Of a stretch of 32,662 nucleotides of DNA, positions 6,552 through 15,973 are shown piece after piece. The notes under the pieces are model-generated. The model saw nothing but the letters and a program-made list of their open reading frames with translations. It was not told the DNA's origin and did not search any database. Position 1 is the first letter of the stretch. Every line of letters starts with the position of its first letter. Location of the stretch: positions 1 through 32,662 of the forward strand of contig JAKBTL010000110.1 in assembly GCA_021844425.1 (NCBI GenBank). Reading direction: 5' to 3'. Both the position numbers and the translations under genes were made by a program. The stretch is from Actinomycetes bacterium. Lineage in GTDB: Bacteria > Actinomycetota > Acidimicrobiia > Acidimicrobiales > RAAP-2.

Positions 6552-6557
6552 TAGCGT
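6552..6557 (+). promoter_or_regulatory. Candidate -10 box, leaderless promoter of aroC
   Basis: TAGCGT ends 6 nt before the aroC GTG at 6564. The 53-bp gap after the peptidase stop has no Shine-Dalgarno sequence at a usable distance, so a leaderless start of the aro operon is plausible. Confidence 0.45.
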
Positions 6558-6563
6558 GGTGCG

Positions 6564-7757
6564 GTGCTCCGCTTCCTGACCGCTGGAGAGTCGCATGGAA
6601 AGGCGCTCGTCGTCGTGATCGAGGGCCTTCCTGCTGGGCTGCGGGTGACCGTCGAGGACGTCGCCGCAGAGCTTCGGCGTCGACGCCTTGGCTTCGGCCG
6701 CGGGCCCAGGATGCGCTTCGAGGCGGACGCGGTGACCATCGTCGGTGGGGTCCGCCACGGCAGGACGCTCGGCTCGCCGGTCGCGATCGAGATCGGGAAC
6801 ACCGAGTGGGAGCGCAAGTGGACCGAGGAGATGTCCCCTGCGCCCGGTGCGCCCTCGAGGGTCCTCACCCAGCCCCGCCCCGGCCATGCCGATCTCGCGG
6901 GGATGCAGAAGTACGGCTTCGACGACGCGCGCGACGTGCTGGAGCGCGCGTCTGCACGCGAGACGGCGGCCCGGGTCGCGGCAGGGGCGCTCGCGAAGCT
7001 CCTGCTCGCCCGCCTGGGGATCCAGGTGCTGAGCCACGTCGTCCAGCTCGGCCCTGAGCGTGTGGCCGAGGCCACGCGGCCGGTTCCCGAGGACCTCGAC
7101 CGCATCGACGAGTCGCCTGTGCGGACGGCGGACCCCGAGGCCGAGGAGCGGATGGTGGCGGCGGTGAAGTCCGCGGCGAAGGACGGGGACTCGCTCGGCG
7201 GCGTGGCCGAGGTCCTCGCCTACGGGGTGCCGGTCGGGCTGGGTAGCTACGCGCAGTGGGACCGCCGGCTCGACGGGCTTCTCGCACAGGCGCTGATGAG
7301 CATCCAGGCCGTGAAGGCGGTCGAGATCGGTGACGGCTGGGAGGTCGCGGCGCGCCGCGGCTCGGCGGCCCACGATGCCATCCGCCCCGACCCCGGTGCC
7401 AAGGCCTCGGGCGGGTACAGCCGCCCGACGACGCGGGCGGGCGGCATCGAAGGAGGCATGTCGAACGGGGACCTCGTCGTCCTGCGCGCGGCGATGAAGC
7501 CGCTCGCGACGTTGAGCCGTCCGGTCATTGAGACCGTGGACGTGGCCACGAAGCAGCCGACCGTCAGCTTCAAGGAGCGCACCGACGTCACCTCGGTGCC
7601 CGCGATGGGGGTCGTCGCCGAGACGATGACCGCGCTCGTGCTCGCCGCTGAAGCGCTGCGGAAGTTCGGCGGTGACTCGGTCGCGGAGCTCGTCCGCAAT
7701 CGCGACGGCTACCTCGCGTCGCTCGGCGAGACGCTGTCCCCGCCCGAGCGAGGGTGA
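6564..7757 (+). CDS. aroC: Chorismate synthase
   Basis: Catalyses the last shikimate step, the anti-1,4-elimination of phosphate from EPSP to give chorismate, with reduced FMN. The 397-residue product starts at GTG with [14 protein letters not shown], the invariant N-terminal signature, where H11 is the conserved catalytic histidine. Other family blocks are [29 protein letters not shown], the late [11 protein letters not shown] loop and VPAMGVVAE near the C-terminus. Length and N-terminus agree with the family, so the start is secure. It is the first gene of a tightly packed aroC-aroK-aroB-aroQ set and overlaps aroK by 4 nt (GTGA). Chorismate feeds aromatic amino acids, folate and the menD pathway at the left edge of the window. 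Confidence 0.97.
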   Translation: MLRFLTAGESHGKALVVVIEGLPAGLRVTVEDVAAELRRRRLGFGRGPRMRFEADAVTIVGGVRHGRTLGSPVAIEIGNTEWERKWTEEMSPAPGAPSRVLTQPRPGHADLAGMQKYGFDDARDVLERASARETAARVAAGALAKLLLARLGIQVLSHVVQLGPERVAEATRPVPEDLDRIDESPVRTADPEAEERMVAAVKSAAKDGDSLGGVAEVLAYGVPVGLGSYAQWDRRLDGLLAQALMSIQAVKAVEIGDGWEVAARRGSAAHDAIRPDPGAKASGGYSRPTTRAGGIEGGMSNGDLVVLRAAMKPLATLSRPVIETVDVATKQPTVSFKERTDVTSVPAMGVVAETMTALVLAAEALRKFGGDSVAELVRNRDGYLASLGETLSPPERG

Positions 7758-8326
7758 TCGTGCACGTGCTGCGACCTGCCCCGCGCCGGGTGCTCCTCGT
7801 CGGGATGATGGGAGCCGGCAAGACGACGGTGGGCAAGCTGCTCGCTCGCCGTCTGGGCTGGCGTTACGTCGACTCCGACGAGGCGGTCGAGGCCGCCACG
7901 GGCCGTACGGTGAAGGAGCTGTTCGAGGCCGGGGGGGAGAAGGCCTTCCGCCCGCTCGAGAGCGAGGCGCTCGCTGCAGCGCTCGACGACGACCGTCCCG
8001 CGGTCGTGTCCGTCGCCGGCGGAGCGGTGCTCGACCCTGCCAACCGTCAGCTCCTGCGCCGGGCCGGCATGGTGGTGTGGCTGCGGGCGAGCCCCGAGAC
8101 CCTGCTCGAGCGCGTGCGCGCGGACACGAGCACGGCGCAGGCGCGCCCGGGCGTCGTCGACCACCGCCCCCTCCTCGATCGCGACCCGGCGGGCACGATC
8201 GTCCGGCTCGAGCGCGAGCGCCGGCCGATCTACGAAGAGGTGGCCGACGTGGCGGTCGACGTCGACGAGATCGGGCCCGAGGCCGTTGCAGATCAGGTGC
8301 TCGAGCTGGTCCAGGTCAGCGCGTGA
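7754..8326 (+). CDS. aroK: Shikimate kinase
   Basis: Phosphorylates shikimate at the 3-hydroxyl with ATP. The 190-residue product has a Walker A loop at residues 17-25 (GMMGAGKTT), the shikimate-binding DSDEAVE after the first strand, the conserved [14 protein letters not shown] segment, and a lid stretch around HRPLLDRDP. The glycine triplet that normally binds shikimate reads AGG (SVAGGAVLD), a mild deviation. GTG at 7754 overlaps the aroC stop, giving translational coupling. The family is usually 165-190 residues, so the length fits with a short N-terminal extension. Confidence 0.95.
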   Translation: MIVHVLRPAPRRVLLVGMMGAGKTTVGKLLARRLGWRYVDSDEAVEAATGRTVKELFEAGGEKAFRPLESEALAAALDDDRPAVVSVAGGAVLDPANRQLLRRAGMVVWLRASPETLLERVRADTSTAQARPGVVDHRPLLDRDPAGTIVRLERERRPIYEEVADVAVDVDEIGPEAVADQVLELVQVSA

Positions 8327-8336
8327 GACGGCCGGC

Positions 8337-9431
8337 GTGATCACCGTCCCGGTCGTCCTGGGCGCCGGCGAGGCCGCCCGTACCGACGGGGAGGCAGGCG
8401 CGCGCGGCTACGACGTGCTGGTCGGCGACGGCGCATCGGCCCGCCTCGCCGACCTCGTCGCCCGCCGCGTGCCATCGGCGCGGCGCGCCGCGGTCGTGAC
8501 CGACGAGGCGGTCGCCGCCACCCCCTGGTTCGCCCGCATGGACCCTGGCCTGCCCTACGAGGTGCACGCCGTCGAGGCGGGAGAGCGCGCGAAGACGATG
8601 GCGAACGTGGAGTCCCTCTGTCGGGCGTTCGCTCTGAGCGGGCTGGCGCGCAGCGACGTGGTCGTCGCCGTGGGCGGCGGAGTGGTGAGCGACCTGGGGG
8701 GGTTCGCCGCTGCGGTGTACCACCGGGGGACGCCGTACTGCACGGTCGCGACGTCGCTCCTTGGCCAGGTGGACGCGGCCATCGGGGGGAAGACCGGCGT
8801 GAACCTCCCCGAGGGCAAGAACCTGGTGGGCGCGTTCTGGCAGCCGACGGGCGTCCTCTGCGACACCGCGCTGCTCGAGACCCTCCCTCGGCGCGAGTGG
8901 GCGTCGGGGCGCGGTGAGATGGCGAAGTACACGTTCCTCGGCGAGCCCGAGCTCCTGGAGCTCCCGTTCGAGGCCCAGGTCGGTCGCTGCGTCGCTCGCA
9001 AGGCCATGGTCGTCGCTGCCGACGAGCGCGAAACGGGGACGAGGGTGCTCTTGAACTACGGCCACACGCTCGCCCACGCGCTCGAGGCGGCGGCGCTGCG
9101 CTCTGGCGTCGACCTGCGTCACGGGGAGGCGGTCGCGCTGGGCCTCGTCTACGCCGCCGGGCTCGCTCGCCGGCTCGGCCGCATCGGAGACGACCGGGTG
9201 GCGCTCCACCACGAGGTGGTCAAGCGCTTCGGCCTCTCCGACCGGCTGCCCCCGGGGCTCGAGGGCATGGACCCCGAGGAGCTCCTCGCCTACATGGCTC
9301 GGGACAAGAAGGCCACGCACGACCTCTCCTTCGTCCTCGACGGGCCCCGCGGGGTGGAGCTGGTCCGCGGCGTCGCCGTGAAGGACGCGCTCGGCGCGCT
9401 CGAGGAGCTGGAGGATCCGTCGTGCACGTGA
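8337..9431 (+). CDS. aroB: 3-dehydroquinate synthase
   Basis: Converts DAHP to 3-dehydroquinate using NAD+ and a divalent metal. The 364-residue product contains the nucleotide-binding VVVAVGGGVVSDLGGFAAAV stretch, the block TSLLGQVDAAIGGKTGVNL followed by EGKNLVGAFWQP with its substrate-binding lysines, and the metal-binding NYGHTLAHALE and RHGEAVALGL motifs. The frame extends upstream to 8286 inside aroK, but the GTG at 8337, 10 nt after the aroK stop, puts the N-terminal strand (ITVPVVLG) where the family expects it. It overlaps aroQ by 10 nt. Confidence 0.95.
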   Translation: MITVPVVLGAGEAARTDGEAGARGYDVLVGDGASARLADLVARRVPSARRAAVVTDEAVAATPWFARMDPGLPYEVHAVEAGERAKTMANVESLCRAFALSGLARSDVVVAVGGGVVSDLGGFAAAVYHRGTPYCTVATSLLGQVDAAIGGKTGVNLPEGKNLVGAFWQPTGVLCDTALLETLPRREWASGRGEMAKYTFLGEPELLELPFEAQVGRCVARKAMVVAADERETGTRVLLNYGHTLAHALEAAALRSGVDLRHGEAVALGLVYAAGLARRLGRIGDDRVALHHEVVKRFGLSDRLPPGLEGMDPEELLAYMARDKKATHDLSFVLDGPRGVELVRGVAVKDALGALEELEDPSCT

Positions 9432-9889
9432 CCTTGCTGTCCGGCCCGAACCTCGACCTCCTCGGGCAGCGCGAGCCCGAGGTCTACGGCACCGACAGGC
9501 TCTCCGACCACGTGCGGCGCGCACGCGCGGTCGCCGAAGCCCACGGGTGGAGCCTCGAGCACGTGCAGACCAACGACGAGGGCGCGCTCGTCGACGCCGT
9601 CCACGACGCCCGCGGGCGGGCCGACGCGCTCGTGGTGAACGCCGGGGCGCTGACCCACACCAGCTGGTCACTGCACGACGCGCTCGCGGCGTTCGACGGG
9701 GTGGTGGTGGAGCTCCACCTCTCGAACCCTGCAGCGCGTGAGCCGTTCCGCCACATCTCGGTGGTGGCACCGGTCGCCGACGGGCTCGTGGCCGGCATGG
9801 GAGGGCTCGGCTACGAGCTCGCGATCGAGGCTGTCGTGCGCCTGGTCGCCGCACGCGTGCACGATGGAGCCGGGAAGGAGGAGCCATGA
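9422..9889 (+). CDS. aroQ: Type II 3-dehydroquinate dehydratase
   Basis: Dehydrates 3-dehydroquinate to 3-dehydroshikimate by the type II (trans) mechanism, as a dodecamer. The 155-residue length is typical. The N-terminal SGPNLDLLGQREPEVYG carries the catalytic arginine (R17) and tyrosine (Y22). VVNAGALTHTSWSL forms the substrate-binding strand, and ELHLSNPAAREPFRH holds the conserved histidines. The GTG at 9422 lies inside the end of aroB; the start is fixed by the conserved N-terminus. The stop overlaps the next ATG by 4 nt (ATGA). With aroB, aroK and aroC this gives four of the seven steps to chorismate; aroE, aroA and the DAHP synthase are elsewhere. Confidence 0.95.
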   Translation: MHVTLLSGPNLDLLGQREPEVYGTDRLSDHVRRARAVAEAHGWSLEHVQTNDEGALVDAVHDARGRADALVVNAGALTHTSWSLHDALAAFDGVVVELHLSNPAAREPFRHISVVAPVADGLVAGMGGLGYELAIEAVVRLVAARVHDGAGKEEP

Positions 9890-10971
9890 GCGTGTTGCAG
9901 GTGGGGCCGAGGACGGACCGGCTTCGAGGGCGCTTCGACGACGCGGGAGTCGACGCGCTCGTCGTCACCAACCTTGAGAATGTCCGCTACCTGACGGGCT
10001 TCACGGGATCTGCCGGCGTGCTCGCGCTGACTCGGTCGGGCGCGCTGCTCACCACCGACGGTCGCTACCGCACGCAGTCTGCCGAGGAGGTGGCCGCAGC
10101 TGGCGCCGCGGTCGAGATATTCGTCGGCGCGCTCGCCGCGCAGCGCGACGCCGTGAAGGCGTTCGTCTCCGACGCTGCGCACGTCGGCCTCGAGGCCGAC
10201 CACGTGAGCTGGAGCGACAGCCGGCTGTTCGGTGAGCTCGTCGGCGAGGTCGTGCCGACCACCGGGCTTGTCGAGGCGCTGCGCGAGATCAAAGACGAGG
10301 GCGAGATCGACCGCGTGGCGCGGGCGGCCGGCATCGCGGACGCCGCCTTGGGGGAGGTCCTGCCAATGCTGTCGAGCGGGGTGACGGAGGCGGAGCTCGC
10401 GCTCGCGCTCGACACCGCGATGCGCCGCAACGGGGCGGAGTCGCCGGCGTTCGAGACCATCGTCGCGTCGGGGCCGAGCTCCGCCAAGCCGCACCATCGC
10501 CCGACGCAGCGCAGCATCGGGCGCGGCGAACCGGTCGTGGTGGACTTCGGCGCGACGTTCGAGGGCTACCGCTCGGACATGACCCGCACGTTCTTCGCAG
10601 GGGGCGAGCCGGAGGGTGAGCTCGCGAAGGTGTACGCGGTCGTCCAAGACGCCCAGGCACGCGGGGTCGCAGCGGTCGCCCCCGGGGTCGGCTGCAAGGA
10701 GGTCGACGAGGTCTGCCGCAGCGTGATCGAAGACGCTGGCTGGGCGGACCGCTTCGAGCACGGCACCGGCCACGGCGTCGGCCTGGACATCCACGAGGCT
10801 CCGACCCTGAGCCCGCTCGGCACTGCTACCCTGGCTCCCGGCATGATCGTCACGGTCGAGCCCGGGGTGTACCTCCCGGGCATCGGCGGCGTCCGGATCG
10901 AGGACACCCTGGTGGTGACCGAGACCGGGAGCCGGGCCCTCACGACCTTCGTGAAGACCGCCGCGGCGTAG
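9886..10971 (+). CDS. pepQ: M24 family Xaa-Pro aminopeptidase/dipeptidase
   Basis: A cytoplasmic dinuclear metallopeptidase of the pita-bread fold that acts on Xaa-Pro peptides. The 361-residue product has an N-terminal creatinase-like domain (RFDDAGVDALVVTNLENVRYLTGFTGS, residues 10-40) and a catalytic domain with the metal ligands in order: the two aspartates of VVDFGATFEGYRSDMTRTF, the histidine in HGTGHGVGLDIHEAP, and the glutamates in VTVEPGVYLPG and GGVRIEDT. Whether it is an aminopeptidase P or a dipeptidase cannot be settled from sequence; the gene next to efp in mycobacteria is called pepQ, and I use that name tentatively. It overlaps aroQ by 4 nt, so it likely belongs to the aro transcript. 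Confidence 0.88.
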   Translation: MSVLQVGPRTDRLRGRFDDAGVDALVVTNLENVRYLTGFTGSAGVLALTRSGALLTTDGRYRTQSAEEVAAAGAAVEIFVGALAAQRDAVKAFVSDAAHVGLEADHVSWSDSRLFGELVGEVVPTTGLVEALREIKDEGEIDRVARAAGIADAALGEVLPMLSSGVTEAELALALDTAMRRNGAESPAFETIVASGPSSAKPHHRPTQRSIGRGEPVVVDFGATFEGYRSDMTRTFFAGGEPEGELAKVYAVVQDAQARGVAAVAPGVGCKEVDEVCRSVIEDAGWADRFEHGTGHGVGLDIHEAPTLSPLGTATLAPGMIVTVEPGVYLPGIGGVRIEDTLVVTETGSRALTTFVKTAAA

Positions 10972-11061
10972 GCAGGCGGCACCGGGGCTCCCGGCACCGC
11001 CACCTGCAGGCCCCAGCCGCCGGCCCACTCCAGCCACCGGCCAGCAGTCACCGGCCACCAG

Positions 11062-11117
11062 CCAGTCCAGCGACCAGTCCAGCCACCAGCCAGTCCAGCG
11101 ACCAGTCCAGCCACCAG
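11062..11117. repeat. Two perfect 28-bp tandem copies before efp
   Basis: Positions 11062-11089 and 11090-11117 are identical 28-nt units, each built from shorter CCAGTCCAGC(G/C)A-like subunits. Degenerate forms of the same subunit (CCACTCCAGCCACCGG and similar) continue upstream to about 11026. The second copy ends where the efp Shine-Dalgarno sequence (AGAGGAA, 11116-11122) begins. The unit is C-rich on the + strand and nearly free of T, so the mRNA leader should be poorly structured. Confidence 0.92.
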
Positions 11118-11124
11118 AGGAACG

Positions 11125-11685
11125 ATGCCCGTCTCCACCAACGACTTGAAGAACGGCATGACGCTCGACCTCGCCGAGGGCCTCTTCACCGTCGTCGAGT
11201 TCCAGCACGTGAAGCCCGGGAAGGGCGGCGCCTTCGTGCGCACCAAGCTGAAGAACCTTCGCACGGGCGCGGTCGTCGACAGGACCTACCGTGCCGACGA
11301 GAAGCTCGAGCAGGCCATCATCGACAAGCGGGAGATGCAGTTCCTCTACCGTGACGGAGAGGACTACGTCTTCATGGACTCGACGAGCTACGAGCAGCTC
11401 CAGGTGCCCCGCACGGCGCTCGGTGACGCCGCCAGCTACCTGAAGGAAGGCCATGCCGTCTACCTCCAGATGCACGGGAGCGACATCGTCGGGGTCGACC
11501 TGCCCGCGGCCGTCGAGCTGACCGTCGCAGAGACCGAGCCCGGCGTCCAGGGCGACCGCGTCTCGGGCGCCCGTAAGCCGGCGACGCTCGAGACCGGTCT
11601 CGTGGTCCAAGTCCCGCTCTTCGTCAACCCGGGCGACACCATCCGGGTGGACACCCGCACGGGGGAGTACCTGACCCGGGCCTGA
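11125..11685 (+). CDS. efp: Elongation factor P
   Basis: Binds between the P and E sites of the ribosome and relieves stalling at polyproline stretches. The 186-residue product has the expected three beta-barrel domains: a KOW-like domain I (STNDLKNGMTLDL, with the loop HVKPGKGGAF whose tip lysine is K33), domain II (about 65-125) and domain III ending in VPLFVNPGDTIRVDTRTGEYLTRA. The tip lysine is the residue modified in enterobacteria; in actinobacteria it is generally thought to work unmodified, and no modification gene is nearby. A good Shine-Dalgarno sequence (AGAGGAA) lies 2-3 nt before the ATG. It precedes nusB by 17 bp, the actinobacterial arrangement pepQ-efp-nusB. Confidence 0.97.
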   Translation: MPVSTNDLKNGMTLDLAEGLFTVVEFQHVKPGKGGAFVRTKLKNLRTGAVVDRTYRADEKLEQAIIDKREMQFLYRDGEDYVFMDSTSYEQLQVPRTALGDAASYLKEGHAVYLQMHGSDIVGVDLPAAVELTVAETEPGVQGDRVSGARKPATLETGLVVQVPLFVNPGDTIRVDTRTGEYLTRA

Positions 11686-11702
11686 GCCCGTGGTCAGAGA
11701 GC

Positions 11703-12101
11703 GTGGCAGCCGACGAGCCGACGCGTCACCAGTCGCGTGAGCGCGCCCTTGGCCTGCTCTACGAGGCGGAGATGAAGGGGGAGGCCCCGACGTCCGTGCT
11801 CGCCGCGCTCGCCGTGCCGGCCGACCCCTTCACTACCGAGCTCGTCGCCGCCGCCGAGCGCCACGGGGAGGAGGCCGACGCGCTGGTCGCCGACGCGTCG
11901 GTGGGGTGGCCTCTCGAGCGGATGGCGGTGGTCGACCGGCTGGTGCTCCGCATGGCCGTCGCCGAGCTGCTCGAGGCGCAGGGTCCTCCGACCCCTGTCG
12001 TCATCGACGAGGCGGTCGAGCTCGCGAAGACCTACTCCACCGAGGACTCGGGGGCATTCGTGAACGGCATCCTGCGCACCGTCGCCGCGAGGGTCCGCTA
12101 G
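11703..12101 (+). CDS. nusB: Transcription antitermination factor NusB
   Basis: Pairs with NusE (S10) on boxA RNA to support antitermination of rRNA transcription. The 132-residue all-helical product begins with the RNA-binding [17 protein letters not shown] segment (residues 8-25) and ends with the conserved [30 protein letters not shown] block, the best-conserved part of NusB. The GTG at 11703 gives a family-standard length. The TAG stop at 12099-12101 is the first half of a candidate -10 box for the pyr operon. Confidence 0.95.
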   Translation: MAADEPTRHQSRERALGLLYEAEMKGEAPTSVLAALAVPADPFTTELVAAAERHGEEADALVADASVGWPLERMAVVDRLVLRMAVAELLEAQGPPTPVVIDEAVELAKTYSTEDSGAFVNGILRTVAARVR

Positions 12102-12104
12102 AGT
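12099..12104 (+). promoter_or_regulatory. Candidate -10 box of the pyr operon
   Basis: TAGAGT begins with the nusB stop codon TAG. Initiation about 7 nt downstream (near 12111) would give a leader of about 47 nt that contains the complete PyrR-binding hairpin. No clear -35 element is visible. Confidence 0.45.
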
Positions 12105-12114
12105 GCTGCGCTGA

Positions 12115-12145
12115 CCGTGAAGCGGGTCCGGCGAGGCCCGTACGG
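12115..12145 (+). promoter_or_regulatory. PyrR-binding hairpin (translational operator) of the pyr operon
   Basis: The sequence folds as a lower stem CCGT (12115-12118) with ACGG (12142-12145), a purine-rich internal loop GAAG (12119-12122), an upper stem CGGG (12123-12126) with CCCG (12137-12140), and an apical loop containing TCCGGCGAGG. The strand GGTCCGGCGAGGCC matches the known PyrR-binding consensus GUCCNGAGAGGC with one change (A to C). The Shine-Dalgarno sequence GAGAGGAGG (12145-12153) abuts the hairpin, so bound PyrR with UMP should block initiation at the pyrR GTG, as proposed for mycobacteria. No terminator/antiterminator pair is present, which argues against attenuation. Confidence 0.75.
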
Positions 12146-12157
12146 AGAGGAGGACCG

Positions 12158-12715
12158 GTGGCCGAACGCGAGCGCAGCCATACCCGCGGCGGCACCTTCG
12201 TTCCCCGGGCTCACGTCCTCTCTGCTGCAGACGTCCAGCGCGCGCTCATCCGGATGGCGCACGAGGTCGTGGAGCGCAACCGCGGCCTCGACGACGTGGT
12301 GCTCGTCGGCCTGCAGACCGGCGGCGTGCCCCTCGCACACCGGATGGCTGAGGCGCTCAAGGACGCCGAGCACGTCGAGGTGCCGGTGGGGACGCTCGAC
12401 GTCGCCTTCTACCGGGACGACATCGGCCTGCGCCCCGTGCTGCCCGAGGCGGTGACCGAGATCCCCGGGGACCTCACGGGCAAGGTCGTGGTCCTCGTCG
12501 ACGACGTCTTGTTCACCGGCCGCACGGTGCGGGCCGCGCTACACGCGCTGAGCGACTTCGGCCGGGCGCGCGCGGTGCAGCTGGCCGTGATGGTCGACCG
12601 GGGGCACCGAGAGCTCCCCATCAGGCCCGACTACGTCGGCAAGAACCTTCCGACGCGCAGGGCCGAGATGGTGGACGTCTCCGCGGACGGGGTGACCGTC
12701 GGGGTCCTCGGGTGA
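12158..12715 (+). CDS. pyrR: PyrR, pyr operon RNA-binding regulator / uracil phosphoribosyltransferase
   Basis: PyrR senses UMP against PRPP and binds pyr mRNA; many members also have uracil phosphoribosyltransferase activity. From the GTG at 12158 the product has 185 residues. The PRPP-binding loop is [19 protein letters not shown] (about residues 108-126); the N-terminal stretch [22 protein letters not shown] and the [13 protein letters not shown] loop are typical of PyrR. The Shine-Dalgarno sequence GAGAGGAGG ends 4 nt before the start. A longer frame continues upstream into nusB, but it would cross the RNA hairpin and lacks homology. The stop overlaps the pyrB GTG by 4 nt. Confidence 0.95.
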   Translation: MAERERSHTRGGTFVPRAHVLSAADVQRALIRMAHEVVERNRGLDDVVLVGLQTGGVPLAHRMAEALKDAEHVEVPVGTLDVAFYRDDIGLRPVLPEAVTEIPGDLTGKVVVLVDDVLFTGRTVRAALHALSDFGRARAVQLAVMVDRGHRELPIRPDYVGKNLPTRRAEMVDVSADGVTVGVLG

Positions 12716-13626
12716 CACATCTGCTCTCGATCGCCGACCTCGGGCGAGAGGGCATCGAAGAAGTGCTCCGGGTCGCCGAGGCCTTCGCAGAGGTCGGCTC
12801 GCGCCCCGTCCGCAAGGTCCCGACGCTGCGCGGCAGGGCGATCGCGACGCTCTTCTTCGAGGACTCGACGCGCACCCGTCTGTCGTTCGAGACGGCGGCG
12901 AAGCGGCTGTCGGCGGACGTGCTCTCGTTCTCGGCGGCCTCTTCGTCGGTCAAGAAGGGGGAGTCGGTCCGCGACACCGTCGAGACGATCGAGGCGATGG
13001 GGATGGACGCGCTCGTGGTGCGCCACGCGTCTGCAGGAGTGCCCGTGCAGGTGAGCCGGTGGGTGAAGCGCTGCAAGGTGGTGAACGGCGGCGACGGGTG
13101 GCACGAGCACCCGACCCAGGCCCTGCTGGACTGCTTCACGGTGTGCCAGGCACGCGGCGCCATCGGCGGGCTGCGGGTCCTCGTCGTGGGCGACGTCCGT
13201 CACAGCCGCGTGGCCCGCTCGCAGGTCCTCGCCTACAGCGCGCTCGGGGCGTCGGTGACCCTCGTGGCACCCTCGAGCCTCCTTCCTCCTTCGCTCGAGG
13301 GGTGGCCGGTCGAGGTCGCAGACGACCTCGACGCCGCCCTCCCCGAGGCCGACGTGGTGTCGCTGCTGCGGCTCCAGGCCGAGCGCGGGAGCGGCGCCTT
13401 CGTCCCGAGCCTGCGCGAGTACACCGCGCGCTACGGGCTGACCGCGCGCAGGGCTGCGCTGCTCGCCCCCGGCGCGCTGGTCACCCATCCTGGCCCCATG
13501 ATCCGCGGCGTCGAGATCGCGAGCGACGTCGCCGACCTGCCCCAGGCGCTGGTCACCCGGCAGGTGGCCAACGGCGTGGCGGTCCGCATGGCGGTGCTGT
13601 TCCTCCTCCTCGGCGGTGCGATGTGA
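12712..13626 (+). CDS. pyrB: Aspartate carbamoyltransferase catalytic chain
   Basis: Transfers the carbamoyl group from carbamoyl phosphate to aspartate. The 304-residue product carries the carbamoyl-phosphate motif [19 protein letters not shown] (about residues 46-64), the lysine of SVKKGES in the mobile loop, VVRHASAG, and [11 protein letters not shown]. The C-terminal aspartate-binding domain contains the arginine of LLRLQAERG and the HPGP motif. No regulatory chain gene (pyrI) is present, as usual in Gram-positive bacteria. The start overlaps the pyrR stop and the stop overlaps the pyrC start, so the operon is translationally coupled. Confidence 0.97.
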   Translation: MTHLLSIADLGREGIEEVLRVAEAFAEVGSRPVRKVPTLRGRAIATLFFEDSTRTRLSFETAAKRLSADVLSFSAASSSVKKGESVRDTVETIEAMGMDALVVRHASAGVPVQVSRWVKRCKVVNGGDGWHEHPTQALLDCFTVCQARGAIGGLRVLVVGDVRHSRVARSQVLAYSALGASVTLVAPSSLLPPSLEGWPVEVADDLDAALPEADVVSLLRLQAERGSGAFVPSLREYTARYGLTARRAALLAPGALVTHPGPMIRGVEIASDVADLPQALVTRQVANGVAVRMAVLFLLLGGAM

Positions 13627-14905
13627 GCCGAGCGCTCCTGCTGCGGGGGGCGGAGGTCGTCGACGCAGCGGGACGGCGCCGCGCCGACGTCGTCGTCGCC
13701 GACGGGGTCGTCCGTGCGGTCGGGCCTGACGTCGCGGGCGCGGCGCCCGCGCGCGCGCGGGTGCTCGACGCCTCGGGGTGCGTGCTGGCGCCCGGGCTGG
13801 TCGACCTCCACGCCCATCTCCGCCAGCCCGGCGCGGAGGAGTCCGAGACGGTGGAGACCGGCGGGCGGGCGGCTGCGCTTGGCGGGTACAGCGCGGTCGT
13901 CGCGATGCCGAACACCGATCCCCCCGTCGACTGCGCGGCGGTCGCCCGGGAGGTCCTCGCGCTCGGCAAGCGCTCGCCGGTCGAGGTGGCGGTGGCGGGT
14001 GCGATCACCGTGGGGCGGGCGGGGGAGCGGCTCGCGCCTATGGGCGAGCTCGCGGCGCTCGGGGTGCGCCTGTTCACCGACGACGGCGCCGGCGTCCAAG
14101 ACGGCGCCGTGATGCGCCGAGCGCTCGACTACGCGCGCGGCCTCGGCGTGACGCTCGCCCAGCACTGCGAGGACGCGCGCCTCGCCGGGCAAGGAGCGAT
14201 GCACGAGGGCGCGTGGTCGAGCCGGCTCGGGCTGCCGGGCGTGCCGGCCGCGGCGGAAGAGGCGATGGTCGCGCGCGACGTCGCGCTCGCGCGCCTCACG
14301 GGGGGCCGGCTCCACTTCCTGCACCTGTCGACCGCGGGCTCGGTCGAGCTGGTCCGGCGTGCCAAGGCCGAGGGCCTCCTGGTCACCGCAGAGGTGGCGC
14401 CCCACCACCTCGTGCTGACCGACGCCGCGTGCGCCGGGTACGACCCCACCTTCAAGGTGAGCCCGCCGCTGCGCGAGGACGAGGACCTCGTGCGGTTGCG
14501 CGCGGGGCTCGAAGACGGCACGATCGACGCGATCGCGACGGACCACGCCCCCCACGCCCCCGAGGCGAAGGACCTGCCGTTCGACGAGGCGCCTCCCGGG
14601 ATGCTCGGGCTCGAGACCGCGCTGGCGGTCGCGCTCTCGGTCCTCGGCCTCGAGCGCGCGCTCGCCTGCCTGAGCTGGCGCCCAGCCGCGATCGCCGGGC
14701 TCGCGCCGCGTCACGGCGGGCCGGTCGCCGAGGGCGCCGAGGCGAACCTCTGCGTCATCGACCCGTCGGCGACGTGGACGGTCGATCCGGCGCGCCTCGC
14801 GAGCCGCAGTCGCAACACCCCGTACGCGGGGTGGACGCTGACCGGGAGGGTCCGCCACACGATCGTGGCCGGCGACGCGGTCGTCGTCGACGGGGAGCTC
14901 GTCAG

Positions 14906-14909
<4 letters not shown>
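13623..14909 (+). CDS. pyrC: Dihydroorotase
   Basis: A zinc amidohydrolase that cyclises carbamoyl aspartate to dihydroorotate. The 428-residue product has the class I (PyrC/AllB-like) plan: the metal-binding [13 protein letters not shown] near residue 60, [20 protein letters not shown], a middle AQHCED motif, [28 protein letters not shown], and the catalytic [16 protein letters not shown] region. The start is the GTG at 13623, overlapping the pyrB stop; the long upstream frame in the same phase inside pyrB is a shadow. The stop is shared with the carA start (ATGA). Confidence 0.96.

Positions 14910-15972
<1,063 letters not shown>

Positions 15973-15973
<1 letters not shown>

Noticed and set aside
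10975-11001. Hairpin after the M24 peptidase gene (GGCGGCACCGGG with CCCGGCACCGCC, loop GCT)
   Set aside because: The stem has a 2x2 mismatch and there is no T-run, so it is not a convincing intrinsic terminator.
11026-11117. CRISPR-like array before efp
   Set aside because: The copies are directly adjacent without spacers, so this is a tandem repeat, not a CRISPR array.
11030-11120. Tryptophan-rich WTGRWTGWW-like peptide read from the minus strand before efp
   Set aside because: It is only the antisense translation of the C-rich tandem repeat; the sense strand is an mRNA leader.
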